Source: Leeuwenhoekiella polynyae (lineage in GTDB: Bacteria; Bacteroidota; Bacteroidia; Flavobacteriales; Flavobacteriaceae). From it: a DNA stretch of 64,000 bases. Positions within the stretch are counted from its first letter, which is position 1, and each line of letters starts with the position of its first letter. Location of the stretch: NCBI RefSeq assembly GCF_004104075.1, contig NZ_QOVK01000002.1, forward strand, positions 310,001 to 374,000, in the 5' to 3' direction. Shown one piece after another: positions 52,963 through 62,177 of the stretch. A program made the position numbers and the translations under genes. The notes under the pieces were generated by a model. It had not been told where the DNA came from and searched no databases. It saw nothing but the letters and a program-made list of their open reading frames with translations.

Positions 52963-55668
52963 TTACAAATTATATTTCACCGATAGCATCACGATGCGCG
53001 GCATCACAAAATACTCGGTTGTGGTGCTGAAGTTTTCATTAAAACTGTCGTTGTTGAGCGATTCTACATTGAGTAAATTGGTACCGTCCAGACGAAATTC
53101 CCACTTGCTCTCTGGTTTTTGATACCGCAAAGAGGCTTCAAAAAAGGCGTACTCGTTTTGCACGGTGTCGTCTTTATCATAATAATTGTAATAACTCCAG
53201 TCTGCGGTAAAAGTAAAGCCCTTTAAAAATCGCACATCTACGTTAGCAAAAGGACGATCTGTAAAGAACGTGCGGTCGCTGTTTCCGTTTTGATAATTAT
53301 TGATGCTTCGGTTGTAACCTACTTCAAAGTTGGGAGCATTTTTAAAATTGGTCTCCACACTTCCCTGATAATTCTGCGTAAAATTCTGCGACAAAGCCGG
53401 CTGATTGTTTACAATATTATTGAGTTCGCTATATGAAACGTTTCCGCTTAAATTAGCCTTCCATTTTCTAAACGTTTTTTGAAAACGCCCGTTGGCACTC
53501 AACACCTCATCTACAAAGTTACTGTTGATGGGCGATGAAGCCTGATTGATGCTGTTAATAGCCGTCTGACTTTTTATCGCATCAACTCTTCGAGTATAAC
53601 TCACGCCCCCGTTCAGGTTTGTGAAGTTGAACATATTAAAGTTGAAGTAATTGAGGCTGGCCGTATGAAAAATCGCGTTCTCAATATCCCGGTTACCACG
53701 AAACATCCGGTTGTAGTTATTGAAAACATAGCCTTCGGCGAAATTATTAACGTCTGTATAATCGGCTGTCATTTGATAATTGAGGCGTAAGCTTTCGCTT
53801 TGCTTAAACTGCGCAATAGCAAATAAATCCGGAAGCAATTTGTATTCATTACTGCTGGTTTTGGTTCCCAACTGCTCTGAAGAAACCGTGTAGTTGTGCA
53901 GCGTCACACCAGGGGTAAATGTAAAAATTCCGGTTTTAAACTTGTAGTGTGCGCCTAAAAACACATCACTAAATTTATACGTCACGTCATTATTCAGGCT
54001 GTCTCCTGCAAAGGTATTAACGGTTCCGTCTTCTAAAATCTGGAAAATTCCTGAATTGAAATCCTGCCTGCTCAGCGTCGTCCCCACCGTAAGATTGAGA
54101 TTGCTCTTGTCGTTGATCACGTAGTAATAATCAATCTTGCTATCCAGCTTATTCGTTTTGATCAGCTTATCCTGATTGATGTCAAAACGCGTTTTGCTTT
54201 GAAGCGTATCTAGCGGAAGGATTTCTGTAAAAGGCTGCTGCCCCAGGATCGCATTGTAAAAGGGATCTTCATTTTGATACAAATGCTGTACAAACCCGGC
54301 AAAAATATTCTTGTCGTCAAGCGTATAATAGGCGTTTAAGTTTTGATTTAAACTAAAGGGTTCATTGTCTTTTTGCTCAGCTATCGGGTTTCTAATGATC
54401 GTATCATTTCGGGTAAAAACCGAAAGCGCATCCGTCATTTCAGATTGCTGCGATTTTTTGGCTAAAACATCATAGTCAATTTGCAGCTTGTCATTCGGTT
54501 TATAAATGCTGCTGAATTTTGCCATCGCCAGCTGATTGGCCTGATTGCTGTTTTCAGTATTTAACTCCGTTGCCTGAGTTGCGATATAGTTCCGAAGAGA
54601 ACGCTGCATAAAATCGGTAGAATTATCGCTAAACAAAGTAAAACCACTCAAATCCCAGGCATCTGAAGCTTCATAGCTGAAGTTAGCCGCAGCAAAATTG
54701 GTGTTGATTTCCTGAGCACGGTTGTTTTGCGTAACCAAAAAGCCCAGACCGCTGTCTGAAATGTTGAACGAGGTTCCACCGCGCTGGTTAAAATTGCGGA
54801 AACCTCCGGTAAAGTTGAAATAATCTCTGAATGTAAACGGCACATCACCGGTATTGTTGGTGTTCCCAATTAGGTTGATGCTCCCCTTTGGGCTGTAATA
54901 AAACAGCTTGGCACTACCCAGATAGCGGGTTTCCCCTCCATCGCCAATACCGCCCTGTACTTCACCAAACCAAAAGTTCTTTTTGCCTTCCTTCAGCTTT
55001 AGATTGATCGCCACGTTATTTTGGTCATTACCCAGACCGCGCATCTGGTCAACCTCATTGTAATTTTTCAATACTTCGACCTTTTTCAAGGCATCTGCCG
55101 GAATATTTTTAACTGCCAGCTTCGAGCTGCCGTCAAAAAAATCTTTTCCTTCAATCATCACTTTAGAAACCGTTTGGCCTTCTACCTGAATCTGTCCGTC
55201 ATCATCAACCGTTACCCCGGGAAGTTTTTTAAGCACGTCGCCCAGTTTTTGCTCGGTACCGTTGGTAAAACTATCGGTGTTGTAAACAATCGTATCGCCG
55301 CGGACAACCACGGGCATCTCATAAACAATTTCCACATCATCAAGCTGGTTTGCAGCCGGCATCAGTACAAAATCCAGACTAAGATCTTCGGCGTCTTTGG
55401 CTATGCTAATCTCTTTTGTAGTGGGTGCAAGCCCCAGAAAACTGGCAACCAATGAGTAGGATGCTCCTGAAGGTAGATTAAATTGATACCGCCCATCTGA
55501 ATTGGAAATCGCATAGGATTCCATCTCGCCCGTATCTGCTCGTGTGGCAATGATGTTTGCCAACTCAAGCGGGGTGCCTATGCTGTCTTTTACCGTACCG
55601 CTTACGCGTACGCTTTGGGCTTTCGCCGTAAGGCTAAGCAACAGAAATAAAGTAAAAATATATTTCAT
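52963..55668 (-). CDS. Outer-membrane beta-barrel protein with carboxypeptidase-like domain
   Basis: 901 aa. It has a signal peptide (MKYIFTLFLLLSLTAKAQS), an N-terminal CarboxypepD_reg-like Ig-fold domain (VSGTVKDSIGTPLELANI), a plug-like region (KLGDVLKKLPGVTVDDDG, MIEGKDFFDG) and a long barrel rich in alternating aromatic/polar strands. It ends PRIVMLSVKYNL. It belongs to the outer_membrane_beta-barrel family related to TonB-dependent receptors. The substrate is unknown. It is the last gene of a GLPGLI-GLPGLI-barrel operon facing a two-component system. Confidence 0.85.
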   Translation of the reverse strand: MKYIFTLFLLLSLTAKAQSVRVSGTVKDSIGTPLELANIIATRADTGEMESYAISNSDGRYQFNLPSGASYSLVASFLGLAPTTKEISIAKDAEDLSLDFVLMPAANQLDDVEIVYEMPVVVRGDTIVYNTDSFTNGTEQKLGDVLKKLPGVTVDDDGQIQVEGQTVSKVMIEGKDFFDGSSKLAVKNIPADALKKVEVLKNYNEVDQMRGLGNDQNNVAINLKLKEGKKNFWFGEVQGGIGDGGETRYLGSAKLFYYSPKGSINLIGNTNNTGDVPFTFRDYFNFTGGFRNFNQRGGTSFNISDSGLGFLVTQNNRAQEINTNFAAANFSYEASDAWDLSGFTLFSDNSTDFMQRSLRNYIATQATELNTENSNQANQLAMAKFSSIYKPNDKLQIDYDVLAKKSQQSEMTDALSVFTRNDTIIRNPIAEQKDNEPFSLNQNLNAYYTLDDKNIFAGFVQHLYQNEDPFYNAILGQQPFTEILPLDTLQSKTRFDINQDKLIKTNKLDSKIDYYYVINDKSNLNLTVGTTLSRQDFNSGIFQILEDGTVNTFAGDSLNNDVTYKFSDVFLGAHYKFKTGIFTFTPGVTLHNYTVSSEQLGTKTSSNEYKLLPDLFAIAQFKQSESLRLNYQMTADYTDVNNFAEGYVFNNYNRMFRGNRDIENAIFHTASLNYFNFNMFNFTNLNGGVSYTRRVDAIKSQTAINSINQASSPINSNFVDEVLSANGRFQKTFRKWKANLSGNVSYSELNNIVNNQPALSQNFTQNYQGSVETNFKNAPNFEVGYNRSINNYQNGNSDRTFFTDRPFANVDVRFLKGFTFTADWSYYNYYDKDDTVQNEYAFFEASLRYQKPESKWEFRLDGTNLLNVESLNNDSFNENFSTTTEYFVMPRIVMLSVKYNL

Positions 55669-55704
55669 AGATTTTGGTTGATCGTGAATGTTGTCTGGTA
55701 TGAA

Positions 55705-56538
55705 CTAGCCTCGCCCGCGACCGAAACCACCACGACCGCCGCCCATACGCTCGCTCATTTCTTTGGTTTTTTCGGCTACGATTTTCTCGTACTCCTCCCG
55801 GCTTACTTCATCTCCTTTTCCAGGCATTTCGATCTCGAGACCACTCTGCGGATTGATGACGATTTTGTTGCATAAAATCACCGTAGGACCGGCATTAACC
55901 TCCAGGATTAAACCGGGTAATCCCCAGTATTCATCGGGTCCCTGACTTACGGGAATTTGCGGAGTGTACCACGCAGTGATTACCATTTCCTTTGGTGCTT
56001 CTGTAGCCGTAGTATCTGCCTGTGCGTTACGGTTTCGACGTAAAGCCTCCCAGGGATTCTGCTCAGTTTTCCGAACAGCAGTAGCCTTAAAAGCCGCATA
56101 CTGACCTATCATTTTGCTTTCTTTCTCGAGCTTCCAGTCCAGTTTAGCAAGTGTGTCTTTGACTAAAAAAGTCTTGCCCATCAACTCATTTTGGCGCGCG
56201 TAGACATCGTCTGCAATGTTTTTATAAATTCCACCTTGCGAAAAACCGCCGCCCATAAAGCGCATTCCGCCACCGGCACCGGGAGCTTCCAGTTTTTCTT
56301 CCTCCTCGTAAATAGATTCATCTTTACTGAAGGAAAGCGTAAACGTCTTCTCAAGTCGACTCTTCATACGCTCGGCGATTTGCTTTTTCATCTGCTCGCT
56401 CATCTCGCGACCGCCGAAATTGTTCATGTCAAATGAAGTTTTAGACTGATAGGTAGCGATGCCGCCATCAAATTTTTGAGCCTGGGCAGGTAAGGCAAGT
56501 AATACTGCAAAGACCAGGAGTATGCTGTAGATTTTCAT
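55705..56538 (-). CDS. GLPGLI-family protein with Gly/Arg-rich tail
   Basis: 277 aa with a signal peptide (MKIYSILLVFAVLLALPAQA). The name-giving motif WGLPGLILEVN is preceded by AWYTPQIPVSQGP. Glycine-rich stretches interrupt the middle (APGAGGGMRFMGGGFSQGG), and the protein ends in GGGRGGFGRGRG, which is unusual in this family. The function of GLPGLI proteins is unknown; they occur beside outer-membrane barrel proteins. It is 36 nt upstream of the barrel gene. Confidence 0.85.
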   Translation of the reverse strand: MKIYSILLVFAVLLALPAQAQKFDGGIATYQSKTSFDMNNFGGREMSEQMKKQIAERMKSRLEKTFTLSFSKDESIYEEEEKLEAPGAGGGMRFMGGGFSQGGIYKNIADDVYARQNELMGKTFLVKDTLAKLDWKLEKESKMIGQYAAFKATAVRKTEQNPWEALRRNRNAQADTTATEAPKEMVITAWYTPQIPVSQGPDEYWGLPGLILEVNAGPTVILCNKIVINPQSGLEIEMPGKGDEVSREEYEKIVAEKTKEMSERMGGGRGGFGRGRG

Positions 56539-56601
56539 AAGTCAAAAAGTTTATCGCACTTGGACTCATGATTTTCAATTAGGTTTAACGCCCTAACTCA
56601 C

Positions 56602-57423
56602 TTAACCCCCAATTTTTATAGTAAAGGTTTTGCCGTCTTCGCGGTTGCTGCTGTTGCGCTCAATCCATTCTTTCATTTTCTCCTCCTGTATGGCTTTCAT
56701 ACTGGCCTCGTCAACAATTTTGCCGCCTTCAGGAGCGTGAATTTCTATTTTATCTTCTGGATTGAGTACGATCTGGCTGCATAAAATACTTTGGTCACCA
56801 TCCTGCACTTCCAGAATAAGACCCGGCAGACCCCAGTTCATCGCCGGACCGTGACTTACAGGAATCTGCGGTGTGTACCAGGCCGTGATCGTTTTAGTAA
56901 ATGTGGTGTCTTTGGTTTTCATAGAGTCTGACTCAAAGGTCTGGCTGGTTACATCTTCGGTTCGGGTAGCTTTAAAACAGGTATAGTCGCCAATAGATTT
57001 GGTTTCTTTTTCCAGTTGCCAATCGGATTTCTGAAGGCTGTCCTGAACCAAAAAGATTTTCCCAAGCACATCTTCCTGCCGCTCATAACGCTTTGCTGCT
57101 GTATTTTTATACAAAATTTCCCGGCTCTGACTGATTTTAATCTGAAAACCTCCGGAACTGGCCACATCAGGCCTGGCCAGCTTCTCATCTTCTTTATAGA
57201 GTGATTGATTGCGGTCAAAAGTAAGAGTATACGTTTTTTCAAATTGCTTTTTTAGCTGATCTGCGATTTGCTTTTGCATCGCATCGGTCATATTCTTACC
57301 CTCCATCTTGAGGTCGACCTGACGTCTGGACTTATAGGTGGCGACGCCCTGAAAATCCTGAGCCTGTAATGCTTCCGCAAAAGCGAGAAAGAAAATAAGA
57401 ATGGATAGCATTTTAATGTTCAT
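56602..57423 (-). CDS. GLPGLI-family protein
   Basis: 273 aa with a signal peptide (MNIKMLSILIFFLAFAEALQA). It shares the architecture of the next gene: ATYKSRRQVDLKMEGKNM, YTLTFDRNQSLYKEDEKL and WGLPGLILEVQDG. It lacks the glycine/arginine tail. It is the promoter-proximal gene of the operon, across 125 bp from the sensor kinase. A short palindrome variant lies at 57371-57384, within the signal-peptide codons. Confidence 0.85.
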   Translation of the reverse strand: MNIKMLSILIFFLAFAEALQAQDFQGVATYKSRRQVDLKMEGKNMTDAMQKQIADQLKKQFEKTYTLTFDRNQSLYKEDEKLARPDVASSGGFQIKISQSREILYKNTAAKRYERQEDVLGKIFLVQDSLQKSDWQLEKETKSIGDYTCFKATRTEDVTSQTFESDSMKTKDTTFTKTITAWYTPQIPVSHGPAMNWGLPGLILEVQDGDQSILCSQIVLNPEDKIEIHAPEGGKIVDEASMKAIQEEKMKEWIERNSSNREDGKTFTIKIGG

Positions 57424-57482
57424 AACTGTTTGATTTTTGATTGATTCTGAAACAAAGATGATCAGGAAATCTTTTGAAAACA

Positions 57483-57508
57483 GTTAACCAACGTTAACGA
57501 GTGTTAAC
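57483..57508. promoter_or_regulatory. Three GTTAAC repeats at 10-bp spacing
   Basis: GTTAAC occurs at 57483, 57493 and 57503, exactly one helical turn apart, in the 125-bp divergent region between the GLPGLI operon and the kinase gene. OmpR-class regulators typically bind such direct repeats. The likely ligand is the response regulator encoded downstream. Confidence 0.65.
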
Positions 57509-57548
57509 CGAAACCTACAAACAGCTTTTTTACAGCTACTTTTGAAGT

Positions 57549-59069
57549 ATGCAAAACCGCAAGTATTCGTATCTCATTTATTTTATTGCCGCCGTTATGG
57601 CTGTCACGCTGGCTATACAGGGGTATTGGAACTATAAAAATTATCAGGCCGGCAAGCAGCAGCTTATCAATGAAGTACAGGTAAGTCTGGATAATGCAGT
57701 AAACACATATTATACTATTCTTGCTAAAAAGAATACGATAGGGATCAATTTTGAAAACGATTCTTCTGCGAACCCCCTCAAAAATCCAAAAATCGACAGC
57801 CTCATACGAAAAATTGATAAAAGCAGTAAAGGGTTTAAAGGTTTAGATTCGATAAAAAATGATCAAATCGAAAACATTACTATTCTGAGGGCATCTAAAA
57901 ACGACACTTTTTTCCAAGGTAAAGAGACACAAAACACTATCCTAAACAAAAAATATCGAGACACCGTGCTACGATTTACAATTAATAAATCAAATCGCTC
58001 AAAGCCTACAAACGACACATTACTCCGGTGGAAAGCTTTTGCATCTCAAATTATTGTTTCGATCAAAGAAGATACCATTCAACCTAAAAAAATGGACAGT
58101 CTTATTGAGACAGAATTATCACGAAAACAGCTTAATATTGATTATGGTCTTTTATTCATTGCAAAAGACAGTACCGCTCAAAAAGTAAATTCTGAATTAA
58201 TAAACACCTCAAATCTTAACACCTCTTCAAATTCAAAGCTTCTACCCGATGATAGTAGTCTACAAATCTATTTTGCCAATATTTCTTGGGTAATATTGAA
58301 GCGTAATCTGCTGGGTATTGTATTTTCTACCATTCTGGTAGCTTCGGTACTCGCCTGTCTTATCTTTTTACTCAATATCATCAACCGACAAAAACAACTT
58401 GCCGAAGTCAAAAACGACCTCATCAGCAACATCACACATGAGTTTAAAACGCCAATTACAACAATAAGTGTTGCGCTGGAAGGCATTAAAAATTTTAATA
58501 CCGAAAACGACCCGGTTAAAACCAGCAAGTATGTAAACACCTCAACTAACCAGCTTGATAAGCTTACCATGATGGTTGAAAAGTTGCTGGAAACCGCTAC
58601 GCTTGATGGTGATAAACTCGCTTTTAACAAAGAACCTGTTATTGTAAATAATCTGCTCAACAATCTGATTACGAAACATCAAACGCTGGCTCCCCAAAAG
58701 CAGTTTTCGTTTGAAGATTCGGGTAATGCTATTGAGGTTTTCGCAGATGCATTTCATCTTGAAAACGCTTTTAATAATTTGCTTGACAATGCTGTAAAAT
58801 ATGGTGGAGATAGTATCGTTGTAGGCTTATTAACTACTAAGAATACATGTCAAATTACAATTTCTGATTCAGGTAAAACGCTTACCAAAGCAGAAGCAAA
58901 ACAAATTTTCGAGAAGTTTTACCGCGTTCCAAAAGGAAACACCCACGATGTAAAAGGTTTTGGGATCGGACTGTATTACACCAAAAAAATCATTGAAAAG
59001 CACGGCGGAAGCATCAGCGTTGCTGTTAATGAGCAAACCACTTTTAAAATTGAATTACCCTATGTCTGA
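57549..59069 (+). CDS. Sensor histidine kinase
   Basis: 506 aa. TM1 is at residues ~7-24, followed by an AT-rich-encoded, poorly conserved extracytoplasmic domain (~25-250) and TM2 (LLGIVFSTILVASVLACLIFLL). The HisKA domain has His297 in NITHEFKTPI. The HATPase_c domain has NLLDNAVKYG and GFGIGLYYTKKIIEKHGG. It is RprX-like in layout. A TACTTTTG -7-like element sits only a few bases upstream of the ATG (57537-57544), so the message may have almost no leader. It overlaps the regulator gene by 8 nt. Confidence 0.93.
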   Translation: MQNRKYSYLIYFIAAVMAVTLAIQGYWNYKNYQAGKQQLINEVQVSLDNAVNTYYTILAKKNTIGINFENDSSANPLKNPKIDSLIRKIDKSSKGFKGLDSIKNDQIENITILRASKNDTFFQGKETQNTILNKKYRDTVLRFTINKSNRSKPTNDTLLRWKAFASQIIVSIKEDTIQPKKMDSLIETELSRKQLNIDYGLLFIAKDSTAQKVNSELINTSNLNTSSNSKLLPDDSSLQIYFANISWVILKRNLLGIVFSTILVASVLACLIFLLNIINRQKQLAEVKNDLISNITHEFKTPITTISVALEGIKNFNTENDPVKTSKYVNTSTNQLDKLTMMVEKLLETATLDGDKLAFNKEPVIVNNLLNNLITKHQTLAPQKQFSFEDSGNAIEVFADAFHLENAFNNLLDNAVKYGGDSIVVGLLTTKNTCQITISDSGKTLTKAEAKQIFEKFYRVPKGNTHDVKGFGIGLYYTKKIIEKHGGSISVAVNEQTTFKIELPYV

Positions 59070-59745
59070 AAAACTGAACATTCTACTTGCAGAAGATGAG
59101 GCCGCTTTAGGGCAAATCGTCAAAGAAAGTCTGGAAACCCGGGATTTTAAAGTTGATCTCGCTGAAGATGGAGATAAAGCCTTGAAGCTATTCCGAGAAC
59201 ATGAATACGAAGCTTTGGTTCTGGATGTAATGATGCCCAAAAAAGACGGCTTTACGTTAGCGAAGGAAATACGGCAAGAGGATGATACCATCCCCATCAT
59301 TTTCTTAACGGCCAAATCGCAAATCCGCGATGTAGTCGAAGGCTTTAGCATAGGCGGTAACGACTACCTCAAAAAGCCCTTTAGTATGGAAGAGCTCATT
59401 GTACGCATTCACAATCTGGTGCAGCGCAAGAACTTTCAGAAAAACTCCGAACTCCTTACAATAGGCGGCTATCTGTTTAATTTTCCGAAACAGACCTTGC
59501 AGTATGAAGATGACGAACTCGTTCTGCTCACGCATCGCGAGGCGCATTTGCTTTTTCATCTGGTTAAAAACAAAAATCAGGTGCTTGACCGTAGCCTGAT
59601 CCTCAACAAACTTTGGAATACAGACGACTTTTTTGCCGCCCGCAGTATGGATGTTTTTATCTCTAAACTGCGCAAAAAACTAGCTAAGGACGAAAGCATT
59701 CAAATCATTAATGTGCGTGGTTACGGGTATAAATTGACATTATAA
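59062..59745 (+). CDS. OmpR-family response regulator (RprY-like)
   Basis: 227 aa from the ATG at 59062 (MSEKLNILLAEDE), overlapping the kinase stop. The receiver carries phospho-acceptor Asp55 in LVLDVMMPKKDG and the FLTAK switch. The C-terminal winged helix ends ARSMDVFISKLRKKL and VRGYGYKLTL. It probably controls the divergent GLPGLI/barrel operon and its own operon through the GTTAAC repeats (inference). The last 38 codons are duplicated 90 bp downstream. Confidence 0.95.
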   Translation: MSEKLNILLAEDEAALGQIVKESLETRDFKVDLAEDGDKALKLFREHEYEALVLDVMMPKKDGFTLAKEIRQEDDTIPIIFLTAKSQIRDVVEGFSIGGNDYLKKPFSMEELIVRIHNLVQRKNFQKNSELLTIGGYLFNFPKQTLQYEDDELVLLTHREAHLLFHLVKNKNQVLDRSLILNKLWNTDDFFAARSMDVFISKLRKKLAKDESIQIINVRGYGYKLTL

Positions 59746-59834
59746 ATTCCAAAGGTTGATTTGGTTGTAGATTGAAAAAAATTGCGAACTTTTTGGCGTA
59801 ATTTTCTCAATCTTTCCGTCACTCATACCCTCTT

Positions 59835-59948
59835 TTTGCTGCCCACAGCATGGATATTTTCATTTCTAAACTGCGTAAAAAACTGGCTAAAGACGAAAGC
59901 ATTCAAATCATCAACGTACGCGGTTACGAATATAAATTGACATTCTAA
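59835..59948 (+). pseudogene. Duplicated 3' fragment of the response-regulator gene
   Basis: These 114 nt encode 37 residues plus stop matching the last 37 of the response regulator (FAAHSMDIFISKLRKK... to stop). They differ in 15 codons, 11 of them synonymous; the amino-acid changes are R to H, V to I, G to E and L to F. No upstream receiver or start fits, so it is a fragment. The mostly synonymous differences imply that it diverged as a functional coding sequence before truncation or import. Confidence 0.9.
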
Positions 59949-60031
59949 ATAAAGAATTAAACACTAGGTAAAGATTCAATTTCAAGATTATTTTTAGAGG
60001 ACGCTGAGTGTCTTTTTCTTATTTTTCCGAA

Positions 60032-60826
60032 ATGCGGCTGCTTCTCTTTTTTGTACTCTTGATTTCACCTTTGATTAATGCTCAGGACGTTTCAACCATT
60101 ACCGTAAGCCCTATAGACACTATTGCAACTCTTAAAGCTGATCAATTTATTGGGGTTGATTCCTACGGAAATTTCTATTACTTAAAAAACCGCGCACTTT
60201 ATAAAAAAAGCAAAGAAAAAACCATTCAGTTTAGCGATTTAAGATTGGGACAAATAAGTTCAGTAGATTTTTTAAATCCGTTACGTATCACGGTTTTTTA
60301 TGCCGAAACCAATACCGCACTTATTCTTGATAATACCTTAAATGAAATTACCCGCATTAATTTTAATGAGTCAGAACCCTTTAGAAATGTAAGTCACGCG
60401 CGCACGGCAAGTGACCGCAGGCTCTGGATATTTAATACTGACCTACAGCGCTTGGAACTTTTTGATTATCAGAATAACACTGTAGACAGCAATTTTACAC
60501 CTCAGCCTGATATCGCTCTTGCGATCGCAGGAGATTTTAATACGTGCTGGGTTTTAACCGAAGCCTATTTATACCATTACAATCAGTATGGGAGCTTGCT
60601 TAGCAAACAAGAAAATAAAGCTATTTCTGATATTTTTTTATTTGATGAAAAGTTATTCAGTATTCAGAACGACAAACTTTTTATAAAGCTTGATAAAAAT
60701 CCTCAATGGGAATTGCTAAAAAACCTTCCACAAGACAGTAATCAGTTTTATTTGAAAGGAGGAAACCTGTATCTTTACCGTCCTGATTTAATCTCAATCT
60801 ACAAACTAAACCTACCTAAATCATAA
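60032..60826 (+). CDS. Hypothetical exported protein, possibly beta-propeller
   Basis: 264 aa from the ATG at 60032 (MRLLLFFVLLISPLINAQ), which gives a proper signal peptide. A GTG at 60008 would add 8 residues before it. The mature part has repeated WIF/ILD/LYL beta-strand patterns (DRRLWIFNTDLQRLELFD, LAIAGDFNTCWVLTEAYLYHY), compatible with a small propeller. The family is not recognised. It ends 4 nt before the deoxynucleoside kinase gene, so the two are probably co-transcribed. Confidence 0.75.
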   Translation: MRLLLFFVLLISPLINAQDVSTITVSPIDTIATLKADQFIGVDSYGNFYYLKNRALYKKSKEKTIQFSDLRLGQISSVDFLNPLRITVFYAETNTALILDNTLNEITRINFNESEPFRNVSHARTASDRRLWIFNTDLQRLELFDYQNNTVDSNFTPQPDIALAIAGDFNTCWVLTEAYLYHYNQYGSLLSKQENKAISDIFLFDEKLFSIQNDKLFIKLDKNPQWELLKNLPQDSNQFYLKGGNLYLYRPDLISIYKLNLPKS

Positions 60827-60830
60827 CCTC

Positions 60831-61445
60831 ATGCACGTAGCTATTGCAGGCAACATTGGCGCCGGAAAAACCACTCTCACGAAACTTCTTGCAAAGCATT
60901 ACAACTGGCAACCGCAGTTTGAAGATGTGGTAGACAACCCGTATCTAGATGATTTTTATAATGAGATGGAGCGCTGGTCTTTTAATCTGCAGGTTTATTT
61001 CTTAAACAGTCGTTTTAGACAATTGCTCGAGATTCAGGAAAGCGGGAAAGACATCATTCAAGATCGTACGATTTATGAAGATGCCCATATTTTTGCGCCT
61101 AACCTGCATGCAATGGGTTTGCTCACTAACCGTGATTTTAACAATTACAGTTCGCTTTTTGAATTGATGGAAAGCGTTGTACAAGGCCCTGATTTGCTCA
61201 TTTACTTACGCAGCAGTATTCCTAATCTTGTAGCCCAGATTCACAAACGCGGTAGAGAATATGAGAACTCGATTTCTATAGATTACCTAAGTAGATTGAA
61301 TGAGCGCTACGAAGCCTGGATTCACGATTACAACAAAGGTAACTTACTAATCATTGATGTAGACAACATCAATTTTGTGGATAACCCAGAGGACTTGGGA
61401 GATATCATCAACAAGATCGATGCTGAGATAAACGGCTTATTTTAA
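60831..61445 (+). CDS. Deoxynucleoside kinase
   Basis: 204 aa. P-loop GNIGAGKTTLTKLLAKH, substrate-site FEDVVDNPYLDDFY and the DRTIYEDAHIF block (DR[ST] motif). It phosphorylates deoxynucleosides (dGK/dCK/dAK group) for salvage; specificity cannot be read reliably. It is cytoplasmic and convergent with the thioredoxin-like gene. Confidence 0.92.
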   Translation: MHVAIAGNIGAGKTTLTKLLAKHYNWQPQFEDVVDNPYLDDFYNEMERWSFNLQVYFLNSRFRQLLEIQESGKDIIQDRTIYEDAHIFAPNLHAMGLLTNRDFNNYSSLFELMESVVQGPDLLIYLRSSIPNLVAQIHKRGREYENSISIDYLSRLNERYEAWIHDYNKGNLLIIDVDNINFVDNPEDLGDIINKIDAEINGLF

Positions 61446-61455
61446 AACCAGTATC

Positions 61456-61983
61456 TTATCTTTCAATAAATACGTCGGCGATACTTTTTATTTGTTGAGG
61501 CGAAAGACCTGTATATTCCTTTAGCTTTTCTGAAAAACCAGCCACTTCTTGTGCAGAGTAAGGACAACCTAAGTTATTTCCTTTTTTATCTAAGGAATTG
61601 GTGAGCAGCTCCCTATTTTTATCAAAAATCAACCAAAAAGGTATTCCTGAGCGGGCTCCTTCTTGTTGCTCCAGAAATTCAGCAGCTCCGGGATTTTCCA
61701 GATCTTTTTTATCTTTTGCTTCCATTACGGTAAGGTAGGTTACTACAAAAGTATCTTCAATAGATTCACTGATTTGAGGATCCTTCAGTTGTTTTTCCAT
61801 TTTTTTACACCAACTGCACCAGGAGGCGTGAAAGATCACTAACACTTTTTTATCCTCAAGTTGTGCTTTAGAAAATGCCTCGTTCAGGACTTCTTCTGTT
61901 GATTTTTGAGCAATTGCTTGACTAGATACACTAACAAATAAGAAGCATGTTAGAATACAGATTTTTGACAAATGGAATTTCAT
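61456..61983 (-). CDS. Exported thioredoxin-fold protein
   Basis: 175 aa with a signal peptide ending near SQAIAQ. The thioredoxin-like domain has Cys56 and Cys59 in HASWCSWCKK (CxxC) and the cis-Pro region GIPFWLIFD. It is probably a periplasmic thiol:disulfide oxidoreductase of the DsbD-C/thioredoxin_7 type. The partner is unknown. Confidence 0.85.
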   Translation of the reverse strand: MKFHLSKICILTCFLFVSVSSQAIAQKSTEEVLNEAFSKAQLEDKKVLVIFHASWCSWCKKMEKQLKDPQISESIEDTFVVTYLTVMEAKDKKDLENPGAAEFLEQQEGARSGIPFWLIFDKNRELLTNSLDKKGNNLGCPYSAQEVAGFSEKLKEYTGLSPQQIKSIADVFIER

Positions 61984-62177
61984 AGAAAAAAATTATAGAG
62001 GTAAGTTATAAAAAAATAGGACATCCTGTTTTGAAAAAGATTTTGCTCAACTTCGCTAAGGCGGTGTTAAAGCAAGTTCCGTTCCTGCCAAACTTCTCTT
62101 AAACCTGAGGCTTCAGCCACGAAAACGTTTGCTACAGATAGTTCTTTCTGCTAATTTGGTTACTCAAATATTGTAGA

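Noticed and set aside
57483-57508. CRISPR-like repeat
   Set aside because: Units are only 6 bp at 10-bp spacing; no spacers and no cas genes. Better explained as regulator boxes.
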